From Henricia sp. BOLD:AAB3569 (Eukaryota; Echinodermata; Asteroidea; Spinulosida; Echinasteridae), in assembly GCA_037783545.1 (NCBI GenBank), contig JBBELK010000032.1:1550001-1614000 (forward strand): a DNA stretch of 64,000 nucleotides. The letters run 5' to 3'. The notes beneath the pieces were generated by a model. The model worked only from the letters and a program-made list of their open reading frames with translations, was not told the DNA's origin and did not search any database. Position numbers and translations under genes: made by a program. Shown one piece after another: positions 45,491-57,389 of the stretch (the first letter of the stretch is position 1; every line of letters starts with the position of its first letter).

Positions 45491-48400
45491 AGGGGTGTGC
45501 GCATCTCAAAGACCCTTGTTAGTCATCGTATATGGCGAAGGAATCAAGATCGTAGGTCAAACGGTTGATTTTGTATTGATTTTTGATATTTAATTTATTA
45601 AACATCATGCCCCTTTAATCTGACACGTGATGACGTCATCATAACGTAATCAGTTAAAGACCTTTGTTAGTTATTGTATATGGCGCAGGAATCAAGATAG
45701 TAGCTAAAATGGTTGATTTCTTACGGAATTTTTATATCCCATTTATTTTATTTGATGCCCCTTTAATCTGACACGTGATGACGTCATTATGACGTCATTA
45801 GTGAAAGACCTTTGTTAGTGATCATATTTGGCGCAGGAATCAAGATCGTAGCTCAAACGGTTGATTTTTTATATTTCATTTATCTGTTTCCATGCCCCTT
45901 TAATCTGACATGTGATGACGTCGTCCTGACGTCATCATTTAAAGACATTTATTAGTGATCGTATATGGCGCAGGAATGAAGATCATAGCTCAAACGGTTG
46001 ATTTGTTATTGATTTTTGAACATTTAATTTTATCAAATATCCCTTTAATCTAACACATTGAGCAAGGTCAAAGGTCGCCACCATATTTTTTGGATACCCC
46101 ACCCTAGTCGAAGTGTAACACAATTGACCCCGTCCAAATATCTTGTACCACTTTCAAATGACAAGGCAAAATCTGTTTGACCAATAGGAAACAAGGTCAA
46201 AGGTCAAGGCGTGTGCGCATCTTAAAGACATTGGTTAGTCATCATATATGGCGAAGGAATCAAGTTCGTATGTCAAACGGTTGATTTTATATTGATTTTT
46301 GAATATTTAATTTATTAAACTTCATGCCCCTTTAATCTGACACGTGATGACGTCATCATGACGTCATTAGTAGTGTGCACTACTTCACATAGTGACCAAT
46401 GTCCATGTGAAGTTTGAAGTCAATCATCAATGTGCAAGTGTCCGAAATAGCGTCTGAAAAAAGTGGAAGAAGTAAAAGAATAAAACAAAAAAAAAAACTA
46501 GAAATGTGTTCGTTGAAAACGAACACATGGCTGTTCCCCTCCTTTTTATAAACATATGTGGTGTTCGGGATGACCTTTGTTAGTGATCGTATATGAAGAA
46601 ATCACGATCGTATGTCAAACGGTTGAGTTTTTATCGATTTTGAAATATCGAATATTATTACATGCCACTTTAATCTGACATGTAGGGAAGGTCAAAGGTG
46701 TTGCTATATGTTTGGATACCCCACCCTAGTCGAAGTGTAACACAGTTGACCCCATCGTGATATATTGTACCCCTTTCAAATGGCAAGGCAAAATCTGTTT
46801 GACCAATAGGAAACGAGGTCAAAGGTCAAGCCATGTGCGCATCTTAAAGACATTTGTTAGTGATCGTATATGCAGAAGGAATCAAATTTGTAGGTCAAAC
46901 GGTATATTTTTTATTGATTTTTGAATATTTAATTACGTAATCATCTTGTCGCTAGAGGGCGCTATTTCGTACGATGACGTCATCACTTATATTTTTGGAA
47001 AGCTTAAGGGCCTCTGGTAATAACACCATTGACCCCATCTCAATACCTCCTACCACTTTCAAACTAAGGGCCACTTCCGGTTTCGACCGGAAGTGAGCAA
47101 GGTCAAAGGTCACGGCCATATTTTTTGGATACACCACCCTAGGTCGAAGTGTAATACAGTTGACCACATGCAGATATCTTGTACCACTTTCAAATGGCAA
47201 GGCAAAATCTGTTAGACCAATAGGAAACGAGGTCAAAGGTCAAGGGGTGTGCGCATCTCAAAGACCTTTGTTAGTCATCGTATATGCCGAAGGAATCAAG
47301 ATCGTAGGTCAAACGGTTGATTTTTTATTGATTTTCCAATATTTCATTACGTAATCATCTTGTCGCTAGAGGGCGCTATTTCGTACGATGACGTCATCAC
47401 TTATATTTTTGGAAAGCTTAAGGGCCTCTGGTAATAACACCATTGACCCCATCTCAATACCTCCTTTCACTTTCAAACTAAGGGCCACTTCCGGTTTCGA
47501 CCGGAAGTGAGCAAGGTCAAAGGTCACCAACATATTTTTTAGATACCCCACCCTAGTCGAAGTGTAACACAAGTGACTTTGTCCAAATATCTTGCACCAC
47601 TTTCAAATGGCAAGGCAAAATCTGTTTGACCAATAGGAAACGAGGTCAAAGGTCAAGGGGTGTGCGCATCTCAAAGACCTTTGTTAGTCATCGTATATGC
47701 CGAAGGAATCAAGATCGTAGGTCAAACGGTTGATTTTTTAATGATTTTTGAATATTTAATTGATTAAACTTCATGCCCCTTTAATCTGACACGTGATGAC
47801 GTCATCATGACGTCATTAGTACTGTGCACAACTTAACATAGTGACCAATGTCCATGTGAAGTTTGAAGTCAATCATGAATGTGCAAGTGCCCGAAATAGC
47901 GTGCGAAAAAAGTGGAAGAAGGAAAAGAAAAAAAACTAGAAATGTGTTCGTTGAAAACGAACACATGGCTGTTCCCCTCCTTTTTATAAACATATGTGGT
48001 GTTCGGGATGACCTTTGTTAGTGATTGTATATGAAAAAATCACGATCGTATGTCAAACGGTTGAGTTTTTATCGATTTTTAAATATTGAATATTATTACA
48101 TGCCACTTTAATCTGACATGTAGGGAAGGTCAAAGGTGTTGCTATATGTTTGGATACCCCACCCTAGTCGAAGTGTAACACAGTTGACCCCATCGTGGTA
48201 TATTGTACCCCTTTCAAATGGCAAGGCAAAATCTGTTAGACCAATAGGAAACGAGGTCAAAGGTCAAGGGGTGTGCGCATCTCAAAGACCTTTGTTAGTC
48301 ATCGTATATGCCGAAGGAATCAAGATCGTAGGTCAAACGGTTGATTTTTTATTGATTTTCCAATATTTCATTACGTAATCATCTTGTCGCTAGAGGGCGC

Positions 48401-50012
48401 TATTTCGTACGATGACGTCATCACTTATATTTTTGGAAAGCTTAAGGGCCTCTGATAATAACACCATTGAGCCCATCTCAATACCTCCTACCACTTTCAA
48501 ACTAAGGGCCACTTCCGGTTTCGACCGGAAGTGAGCAAGGTCAAAGGTCACAAAAATATTTTTTAGATACCCCACCCTAGTCGAAGTGTAACACAAGTGA
48601 CTTTGTCCAAATATCTTGCACCACTTTCAAATGGCAAGGCAAAATCTGTTTGACCAATAGGAAACGAGGTCAAAGGTCAAGGGGTGTGCGCATCTCAAAG
48701 ACCTTTGTTAGTCATCGTATATGCCGAAGGAATCAAGATCGTAGGTCAAACGGTTGATTTTTTATTGATTTTTGAATATTTAATTTATTAAACTTCATAC
48801 CCCTTTAATCTGACACGTGATGACGTCATCATGACGTCATTAGTACTGTGCACAACTTCACATAGTGACCAATGTCCATGTGAAGTTTGAAGTCAATCAT
48901 CAATGTGCAAGTGTCCGAAATAGCGTCTGAAAAAAATGGAAGAAGGAAAAGAATAAAAAACTAGAAATGTGTTCGTTGAAAACGAACACATGGCTGTTCC
49001 CCTCCTTTTTATAAACATATATGGTGTTCGGGATGACCTTTGTTAGTGATCGTATATGAATAAATCACGATCGTAGGTCAAACGGTTGAGTTTTTATCTA
49101 TTTTTAAATATTGAATATTATTACATGCCCCTTTAATCTGACATGTAGGGAAAGTCAAAGGTGTTGCTATATGTTTGGATACCCCACCCTAGTCGAAGTG
49201 TAACACAGTTGACCCCATCGTGGTATATTGTACCCCTTTCAAATGGCAAGGCAAAATCTGTTAGACCAATAGGAAACGAGGTCAAAGGTCAAGGGGTGTG
49301 CGCATCTCAAAGACCTTTGTTAGTCATCGTATATGCCGAAGGAATCAAGATCGTAGGTCAAACGGTTGATTTTTTATTGATTTTCCAATATTTCATTACG
49401 TAATCATCTTGTCGCTAGAGGGCGCTATTTCGTACGATGACGTCATCACTTATATTTTTGGAAAGCTTAAGGGCCTCTGATAATAACACCATTGAGCCCA
49501 TCTCAATACCTCCTACCACTTTGAAACTAAGGGCCACTTCCGGTTTCGACCGGAAGTGAGCAAGGTCAAAGGTCACAAAAATATTTTTTAGATACCCCAC
49601 CCTAGTCGAAGTGTAACACAAGTGACTTTGTCCAAATATCTTGCACCACTTTCAAATGGCAAGGCAAAATCTGTTTGACCAATAGGAAACGAGGTCAAAG
49701 GTCAAGGCGTGTGCGCATCTTAAAGACTTTTGTTAGTCATCGTATATGGCGAAGGAATCAAGATCGTAGGTCAAACGGTTGATTTTTTATTGATTTTTGA
49801 ATATTTAATTTATTAAACTTCATGCGCCTTTAATCTGACACGTGATGACGTCATCATTACGTCATTAGTACTGTGCACTAATTCACATAGTGACCAATGT
49901 CCATGTGAAGTTTGAAGTCAATCATCAATGTGCAAGTGTCCGAAATAGCGTCTGAAAAAAGTGGAAGAAGGAAAAGAATAAAAAAAAAAAAAAAAATCTT
50001 AACGAAAACAAA

Positions 50013-50233
50013 GGCTGTTCCCAACCGTATGGGAACAGCCAAAAAAAAAAAAATCGTAACGAAAACAAAGGCTGTTCCCAACCGTGTTGGAACAGCCAAA
50101 AATAAAAAAAAAAAAAATCGTAACGAAAACAAAGGCTGTTCCCAACCGTGTTGGAACAGCCAAAAAAAAAAAAAAAAAAGGAATAAAAATCGTAACGAAA
50201 ACAAAGGCTGTTCCGACCCGAATCGGAACAGCC
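50013..50233. repeat. Cluster of four 28-bp hairpins in A-rich DNA
   Basis: Hairpins at 50013-50040, 50070-50097, 50134-50161 and 50206-50233 all start GGCTGTTCC and end GGAACAGCC, each preceded by CGTAACGAAAACAAA or CTTAACGAAAACAAA. The first and fourth have perfect 11-bp stems with 6-base loops but differ by a paired change. Confidence 0.9.
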
Positions 50234-50427
50234 AATAATAATAACAACTAGACCTGTGTTCGTTCTTGACAACGAACACATGGCTGTTCCCCTCCTTTTT
50301 ATAAACATATATGTGTTCGGGATGACCTTTGTTAGTGATCGTATATGAAGAAATCACGATCGTAGGTCAAACGGTTGAGTTTTTATCGATTGTTAAATAT
50401 TGAATATTATTACATGCCCCTTTAATC

Positions 50428-50975
50428 TGACATGTAGGGAAGGTCAAAGGTCACGGCCATTTGTTTTGGATACACCACCCTAGGTCGAAGTGTAATACAG
50501 TTGACCACATGCAGATATCTTGTACCACTTTCAAATGGAAAGGCAAAATCTGTTAGACCAATAGGAAACGAGGTCAAAGGTCACGACCATATGTTTTGGA
50601 TACACCACCCTAGGTCCAAGTGTAATACAGTTGACCACATGCAGATATCTTGTACCACTTTCAAATGGCAAGGCAAAATCTGTTAGACCAATAGGAAACG
50701 AGGTCAAAGGTCACGACCATATTTTTTGGATACACCACCCTAGGTCCAAGTGTAATACAGTTGACCACATGCAGATATCTTGTACCACTTTCAAATGGCA
50801 AGGCAAAATCTGTTAGACCAATAGGAAACGAGGTCAAAGGTCACGACCATATTTTTTGGATACACCACCCTAGGTCCAAGTGTAATACAGTTGACCACAT
50901 GCAGATATCTTGTACCACTTTCAAATGGAAAGGCAAAATCTGTTAGACCAATAGGAAACGAGGTCAAAGGTCAAG
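50428..50975 (+). repeat. Inner tandem of 130-bp units, four copies (fifth monomer)
   Basis: Exact 130-bp period (50501, 50631, 50761, 50891), nearly identical to 44946-45490. All its DR1 motifs are intact, including the last. Confidence 0.9.
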
Positions 50976-52027
50976 GGGTGTGCGCATCTTAAAGACTTTT
51001 GTTAGTCATCGTATATGGCGAGGGAATTAAGATCGTAGGTCAAACGGTTGATTTTGTATTGATTTTTGAATATTTAATTTATTAAACATCATGCCCCTTT
51101 AATCTGACACGTGATGACGTCATCATAACGTAATCAGTTAAAGACCTTTGTTAGTTATTGTATATGGCGCAGGAATCAAGATAGTAGCTAAAATGGTTGA
51201 TTTCTTACGGATTTTTTATATCCCAATTATTTTATTTGATGCCCCTTTAATCTGACACGTGATGACATCATTATGACGTCATTAGTGAAAGACCTTTGTT
51301 AGTGATCATATTTGGCGCAGGAATCAAGATCGTAGCTCAAACGGTTGATTTTTTATTGATTTTTTATATTTCATTTATCTGTTTCCATGCCCCTTTAATC
51401 TGACATGTGATGACGTCGTCCTGACGTCATCATTTAAAGACATTTATTAGTGATCGTATATGGCGCAGGAATGAAGATCATAGCTCAAACGGTTGATTTG
51501 TTATTGATTTTTGAACATTTAATTTTATCAAATATCCCTTTAATCTAACACATTGAGCAAGGTCAAAGGTCGCCACCATATTTTTTGGATACCCCACCCT
51601 AGTCGAAGTGTAACACAATTGACCCCGTCCAAATATCTTGTACCACTTTCAAATGACAAGGCAAAATCTGTTTGACCAATAGGAAACAAGGTCAAAGGTC
51701 AAGGCGTGTGCGCATCTTAAAGACATTGGTTAGTCATCATATATGGCGAAGGAATCAAGTTCGTATGTCAAACGGTTGATTTTATATTGATTTTTGAATA
51801 TTTAATTTATTAAACTTCATACCCCTTTAATCTGACACGTGATGACGTCATCATGACGTCATTAGTACTGTGCACAACTTCACATAGTGACCAATGTCCA
51901 TGTGAAGTTTGAAGTCAATCATCAATGTGCAAGTGTCCGAAATAGCGTCTGAAAAAAGTGGAAGAAGTAAAAGAATAAAAAAAAAAAAAAAAAAAAAAAA
52001 AGGAATAAAAATCGTAACGAAAACAAA

Positions 52028-52055
52028 GGCTGTTCCGACCCGAATCGGAACAGCC
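52028..52055. repeat. 28-bp hairpin at array end
   Basis: GGCTGTTCCGA, six-base loop, TCGGAACAGCC. Identical to the 50206-50233 hairpin and likewise preceded by a poly-A run and CGTAACGAAAACAAA. Confidence 0.9.
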
Positions 52056-52114
52056 AATAAAAGTTCTTATGACGCATTTAACAAGGCTGAATGCGTTTAC
52101 AATATCCTGTGACA

Positions 52115-52228
52115 TTAAAGGCACGGGCTCGTCAGCAATGCGCGCCCGCCAAATTCGTGCTCGAAACACTGCGTATTGCGTGGCACACATTTGGCGGGCG
52201 CGCATTGCTGACGAGCCTGTGCCTTTAA
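52115..52228. mobile_element. piggyBac-like MITE after the satellite array
   Basis: A 114-bp member with TTAA at both ends and near-perfect inverted arms. Its centre lacks the GGAGCTGCGT hairpin present in the longer copies. Confidence 0.8.
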
Positions 52229-52871
52229 AATAACGGGGGGAAAGGAAACATTTACCCCAAATCAGAACTTGTAAGCTTCATGCAATTCTGGCTGCGAATT
52301 GAACTCCATTCAACTCATTAAATTAAATAAATGCTAAGAATCATTAATATTTTTGTTAAAAGCGATAATTAAGATCTTTACGGCAAATATAAGTTTATAA
52401 TGTATCCTTTATGTGGGGGGGGGGGGGGATGCAAAACTATTTCCAGGATTCAGAAAAAAATATTAGCAAAATTACCAGGTGATCCTGGCAAATTTTGCGT
52501 TTCGCAGACTTCGCGAAAAATTGTAGGGAAAATGGACCCTGCTATTTTTGGATGAGCTAGCCTAGTTTTCAAGGCTCGTTGGTGACAATGTAAATAAACA
52601 CGTCCTATGACTTTACAAACAAACATGCAATTCACACTTGTTGATTGCAGTGCAGTAATAAATGTTAGCACATCGTCAATCAGGGAAGTGCTCGGAGACT
52701 AAACGGGCTGTCACTTCAGCACGAGCCCTAGCATTCTGCCAGATCATGGAGATTTGCTTGAGAACGAAAATGAAACTTAAAAACATCTTGCAGATTTCTA
52801 GTACAAATCTGTAAAATCGTATAACAGAAAAAGCTGAAATTCCGTTATTTTACACCAATCTGAACGAAGAT

Positions 52872-53252
52872 AATAATAATAATGAAAATTTATAATGCGC
52901 CGGTATCCATCAAAAAAGATGCTCATGGCGCAGCGAGACACATTAAAAATCCAATATCACAATCATGGAGTTTAGTCAGTTAATGAGATTTCATCAAATG
53001 TGTTTTAAGTGATGTTTTAAAAGTTGCAAGTGATGGCGATAGCTTGATGTGTTCCGGTAACTTGTTCCACAAGGATGAAGCTGCTGAGGCAAAGGACCTT
53101 TCACCCCACGATCTCTTGGAATAAACTTTCGCTAGGAGGAGTTTGTTGTTGGATCTCATGGATTCACGATTTGAATGATGCCGTTGTACTAGTTCGGAAA
53201 GATATGATGGTAGCCTGCCTGTAGTGGAGCGGTAAACATACATTAAAATCAC
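52872..53252 (-). pseudogene. 3' end of a non-LTR retrotransposon (CR1/L2-like)
   Basis: The minus-strand frame (53252 to the stop at 52980) includes GERSFASAASSLWNKLPEHI and FKTSLKTHL, the classic C-terminal tail of non-LTR reverse transcriptase proteins. A short 3' UTR with GGCGCATTATAAATTTTCAT and a (TTA)n tail follows, as in CR1/L2 elements. The 5' part with the catalytic domain is missing, so it is a dead truncated copy. Confidence 0.85.
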
Positions 53253-53269
53253 TCACATGTACTCTAGTG

Positions 53270-54676
53270 CACTGCAAAAAAAAACTCTGGTGTTAAATTT
53301 CTGACAACAACCTATGGCCAATTTCATAGAGCTGCTTAAGCATGAACAACTTTGCTTGACAAAATTAGGTTACCAGCAAAACTTTCATGAGATCGTCTAG
53401 TGTAATATAACAGTCCTCTAACACTGGTCATACACTGTTTCTATACATGAGGATTTCACTGGTAAGCTTATGCGAATATTTGTGCTTAAACACCTCTATT
53501 AAATTGGCCTTTTGAATCTTTTGGTGTTAAAGTAACACCAACTTATTCAAATTTTATTGAATAGTGTGACCGGACCTACGGTCACAGTTCAGCCCCAGTG
53601 TAGCCATTTGGTTTTATCTTTTAAAAATGCACATACCGATCATTCATTGTTATTTGTGCCACTACCCTGATTGCTGGAGGGTGGTGACCATCTTGTGGAT
53701 TTCGTTTGTATTTTTGGTATGTCCTCCTAATACAATATGTTTTGTTATTCATTATTCACCATGACTGTACACCATATATAAGGGAGTGCTACTTGTTGGT
53801 CTAGTGAGTTCTTTCTGTCCTGACTGCCCGTGACACTGCCTTTCGGGCTGTGCTAGAGCCGTAGTGCTGCCAAGTTTCTGCTAGTTGACTGTCATTTAAC
53901 ACTTATAAGCTATACGGTATCGTTTGATAATCCCTTTTGTAATCCTTTTTAACTTTCTGCATTTGTGAAAGTACCTGCCTGAGAACATTGAGCTAAACAA
54001 TTTGATAATAAAATTAAGCTTGAAGTGTCGATGTAAATCAAATGTATACCTGTTGGTTTGAATGCCCTCTGTAGTCCTGAAATTTGTTATTGTACACCGA
54101 CTCGGTTACAATAGCTTGGTGTAAATTTTTCTGGTGTTAAAAAAATAATACTAAGTGGGCATGCGCGGAAGTCCAACTATTTGATTGGCTATAGGCATTT
54201 CTGATCATTTTTCCACGTTTGCACATACATGTACATGTGTACAAACTATAAGCACTGTGTTGTACTTGTGACTAGACTATCTGCACTGGTTTTATCACAT
54301 CATACTTATCCCTTATAGGAGATTGAAATTAAAGGCATTTGTCTGTCTTCTCAAATCATTATGAGGACAATGGCAATTTGCCAATCACATTGCCGTTCTA
54401 CAACGAATGGCTAAGTGCGGATAACATGAATAAAGATTGCTGTAAATTACAAGCAGTGAATCAATGTGCTCATCGAATGAACGTTTCTCAGTGAAACGTC
54501 TTATTTTTAAGGGAAATTGTCTTTAATATTGTCACCGGAGAAGAATCGGGGTACACCAATTGTATTACAAAATAACACCAGTCCCTGGTGTAAAAAGTAT
54601 CACCAAATGCTGGTGTTAATTTACAATCAAATTTAACACCAAGGGTGTTATTTTTAACACCCGAGTTTTTGCAGTG
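53270..54676. mobile_element. 1.4-kb element with CACTGCAAAAA ends and GGTGTTA motifs
   Basis: Inverted ends CACTGCAAAAA...CTC and GAGTTTTTGCAGTG are followed by repeated GGTGTTA/TAACACC words, clustered near both ends and twice inside. No transposase. A MITE (53316-53509) is nested inside. I see no target duplication. Confidence 0.7.
53316..53509. mobile_element. Nested MITE of the GGCCAATTTCAT family
   Basis: Ends TGGCCAATTTCATAGAGCTG and AAATTGGCC, with GCTTAAGCA/TGCTTAAAC inverted words. Related to 25018-25243. Confidence 0.6.
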
Positions 54677-54779
54677 CGACAGTATAGTATTGCCTGAAGC
54701 AAGATGGTTGCTTTATTCAGGAAGTCGCTTGTCAGTCCATTTATATCATTAAAACTACTAAAGTGTGATGTCAGTTGCC

Positions 54780-54880
54780 CTGGTAATTGGGTCTAAACAT
54801 TCGCTAGTAATCTCAAACGTCCATTGCTATTAGCGCAGGGAAAAGGGTTCACTGGTTTTAGTGTAGACCCAGTAACCATG
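54780..54880. mobile_element. Short inverted-repeat element
   Basis: GGTAATTGGGTCTA and TAGACCCAGTAACC at the ends. Same family as 39472-39560. Confidence 0.5.
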
Positions 54881-55023
54881 GTAACATGCACAAAAGATGA
54901 CGTTTCCACTTGTGTACTCTATGTGCATGTATACAATCTTGCCATTCTCTGGACAGTTGTCGTGGATGTAAATAATTACACAAAATAGATACAATTCCTT
55001 TAAAAATGAGCTGTGTGTGGCGT

Positions 55024-55445
55024 CCAAATTCACATTATTCCTTTACAATTCAAAATCCCTTTTCAACCATCTGAAAATTGACAATTTCAAAATTCATTTC
55101 TCCAACAAGAATTGAACAAAAAAGTTCTGTTTTTCTTTAATTTTTACTGGTAGGTTCCTAAAGAGACATCATACAAACATCACCCGCTCTCTTAACAAAG
55201 AAAGTTGAAAGGGTACAAAAAAGGCACTTTTTAAAATTTCAAACCAAATTTAAAACTGTTACTATAACAATCTTGCAAAAAATGGGGCTAAACTGACAAA
55301 CTATTTCATAGGCTCTTTAAGAAATTTCTGGAGGAAAAGGTTTACTGCTACGTAACTCCTGCATCAAAATTCACATTTTATTCTTTCAAAATTCAATATC
55401 CTTTTCAACAATATGAAAATTGACAATTTAAAAATTTCATTTCTC
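55024..55445. repeat. Direct duplication about 337 bp apart
   Basis: AAAATTGACAATTT and CCTTTTCAACMAT with neighbours occur near 55025-55110 and 55362-55445. Confidence 0.65.
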
Positions 55446-55689
55446 TGGGAAATGTTTTAAAATTTACAAATAAATACAAATTGCAGGACTTTTTGTATGC
55501 ATGGAAGTATTAATGAAATTTTGAAAGACATTTTGTAGAAAAGACACTCAGTGATGACTATGTATGGGATACCACATCTTGTATTTAGTAACTTTTTGTG
55601 CCTCACTTCCATATTTATATTATCAACCATTAACAGCAGGAACCGTTTTAGGCTGGTTTTTGGCATAATTTAGTATACAAATGCATTGC

Positions 55690-56165
55690 ATGCAGGCCTT
55701 GACATTAACCAAGACCACCAAGGCCAATGGCCTCATTCCCTGCTGAGTTGGCCCCGATGCCTCTTCAAGATATATACACTTTCTGAGGCCAACTTGGCCA
55801 GCATGCCCTATCCCAGGCCTTGACATTAAACGAGACCACCAAGGTAAATGGCCTCAAGCCCTGCTGAGTTGTCCCCGATGCCTCTTCAAGATATATACAC
55901 TTTCTTAGGCCAACTTGGCCAGCATGCCCTATCCCAGGTCTTGACATTAACCAAGGCCAATGGCCTCATGCCCTGCCAAGTTGGCCCCGATGCCCCTTCA
56001 AGATATACACTTTCCGAGGCCAACTTGGCCAGCATGCCCTATCCTCTTAAATTTCATGAGGCTTGTATACACTAATATAACCAATACACATTTAAAACAA
56101 AGTTGGCCGTGGTGCCCCTCCAGTTGGCCTCGGTGCCCTCTGAAATTCAGACAAACTCAAGGCCA
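55690..56165 (-). repeat. Inverted cluster of the GGGGCCAACTCAGCAGGGCA repeat
   Basis: Three to four units of about 120-140 bp (TTGGCCAGCATGCCCTATCC, CCTTGACATTAA, GGCCTCATGCCCTGC). Opposite orientation to 9424-10035. A remnant continues at 56803-56880 past the transposon insertion. Confidence 0.8.
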
Positions 56166-56196
56166 GAGTGACCTGCCCTTATTTTCCTAATGTCCA

Positions 56197-56801
56197 GGGG
56201 TGGATTGCAATAAAGAAAGTTAGGACATCCTAACCCCCAGGACGTCCTAACTCTGACATCACAAAGACATCATAGATGATTTTGCCTTGCAATAAAAAAT
56301 TATGTGTCCTAACTTGTGTCCTAAGACACATACAATTTAAGACACATAATATGTGTCCTAAGTTACGTCTTTAGAAAATTTGTTTGGAATTTAATGCTCA
56401 ATTCCGACAAAAGAAGCCTTGTGACTAGGATCAAAACTTTATTTTTTGATAGTTTGACTTTCATCAACTGAGTTTTCACTGGAAGGTAGTTACGATTCAA
56501 GCTGAACCTATGTTAATTATGAAAGTTTTCACAATGTATTTCACGCCACTGTCATAAGTACGTACGTACGTACGGCAGCAACGACCGGCGTATGCATGCG
56601 CGACGGTATGCAAACACAACGGCTGCGATTGAAACGCCGTTCACAACGTAAAGACATACAAACATTTATGTCTTAGCTAAGATGTCCCAACTTCTGGATA
56701 TTGCAAGACATTTTTCAATGTGTCATAGCTAAGATGTCATAAATTCAGTTAGGACATATGATGTGTCTCAGACTTAAGACGGTTATATTGCAATCCACCC
56801 C
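56197..56801. mobile_element. 605-bp DNA transposon fossil
   Basis: Terminal inverted repeats GGGGTGGATTGCAATA and TATTGCAATCCACCCC. The interior is packed with GTGTCCTAA/TTAGGACA words and a CG-rich patch at 56565-56660. No coding region. It splits the dispersed repeat above. Confidence 0.75.
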
Positions 56802-57060
56802 AGGCATACCAAGACCCTTATACTCCTGCGTCACTCATTCCCTGTTTTGTGCCTGGTTGGCCCCGGTGCATCTCGATGTCCCTCTGCTACAGTCAACCAC
56901 GGTTTTGGCTCCAAACCAGGATGAATTTCTGATCTCACGGTTCAACCAAGGAATGCCGCAACAAGCAACAGCAGTGTCCAAGCTTTAATAAGATTGCGCA
57001 AGGCGGCACTAGGGGGCCCCCTATGTTGCACTACGGCTGTTAACAAATTTCAAATGGCAG

Positions 57061-57389
57061 CCTCGTTTCAGTGGGTATGAAGCGGGACTCCCAATCAGAG
57101 GTTGCTGGTTTGAGCTCCACTTCGACCAACGTGTCTGTGTCCCTGGGCAAGGCACTTAATCACAGTTGCCTCGTCAACCCAAGCGATATTTGGGAAGCTG
57201 TTAAGGGGAATGCCACAATCTAACTACTGATAGGGTTGAGCGCCTGGCCAGCAGCCACCTAGTTAAAAGCGAAATGGTTCTGGTGATTCCCTGACGACAG
57301 TGGTAATAATGGCAACAGCGCCAGGAGCACCTCACCTCGCAGGGTGGACATGTGTGCTATAAAAGAATCCACTATTATTATTATTATGT
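57061..57389 (+). mobile_element. tRNA-derived SINE, second family
   Basis: The head GTGGGTATGAAGCGGGACTC and GGTTGCTGGTTTGAGCTCC resembles A and B boxes. A body with CCTGGGCAAGGCACTTAATC follows, ending ATAAAAGAATCCACTATTATT, a typical SINE tail. Confidence 0.7.

Larger units (their letters stand above)
44765..51990 (+). repeat. Satellite array of five long monomers rich in DR1 and CRE sites
   Basis: Monomers start at 44765, 46498, 47936, 48961 and 50248 (lengths about 1730, 1433, 1022, 1025 and 1743). Each opens with a hairpin GTGTTCGTT...AACGAACAC and CATGGCTGTTCCC, and ends GTGGAAGAAG plus an A-rich tail. The first and fifth are nearly identical. Inside, AGGTCAAAGGTCA (a perfect DR1 for RXR/HNF4-type receptors) appears at least 20 times and TGACGTCA about 20 times. 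Repeating open frames are by-products. Confidence 0.9.

Noticed and set aside
45019-50946. Repeated 61-81 codon frames in the satellite array
   Set aside because: Identical frames recur once per repeat unit and break elsewhere. The DNA motifs are the conserved part.
44946-51700. CRISPR-like array (regular 130-bp repeats)
   Set aside because: The units are long and contiguous with no unique spacers, and the genome is eukaryotic.
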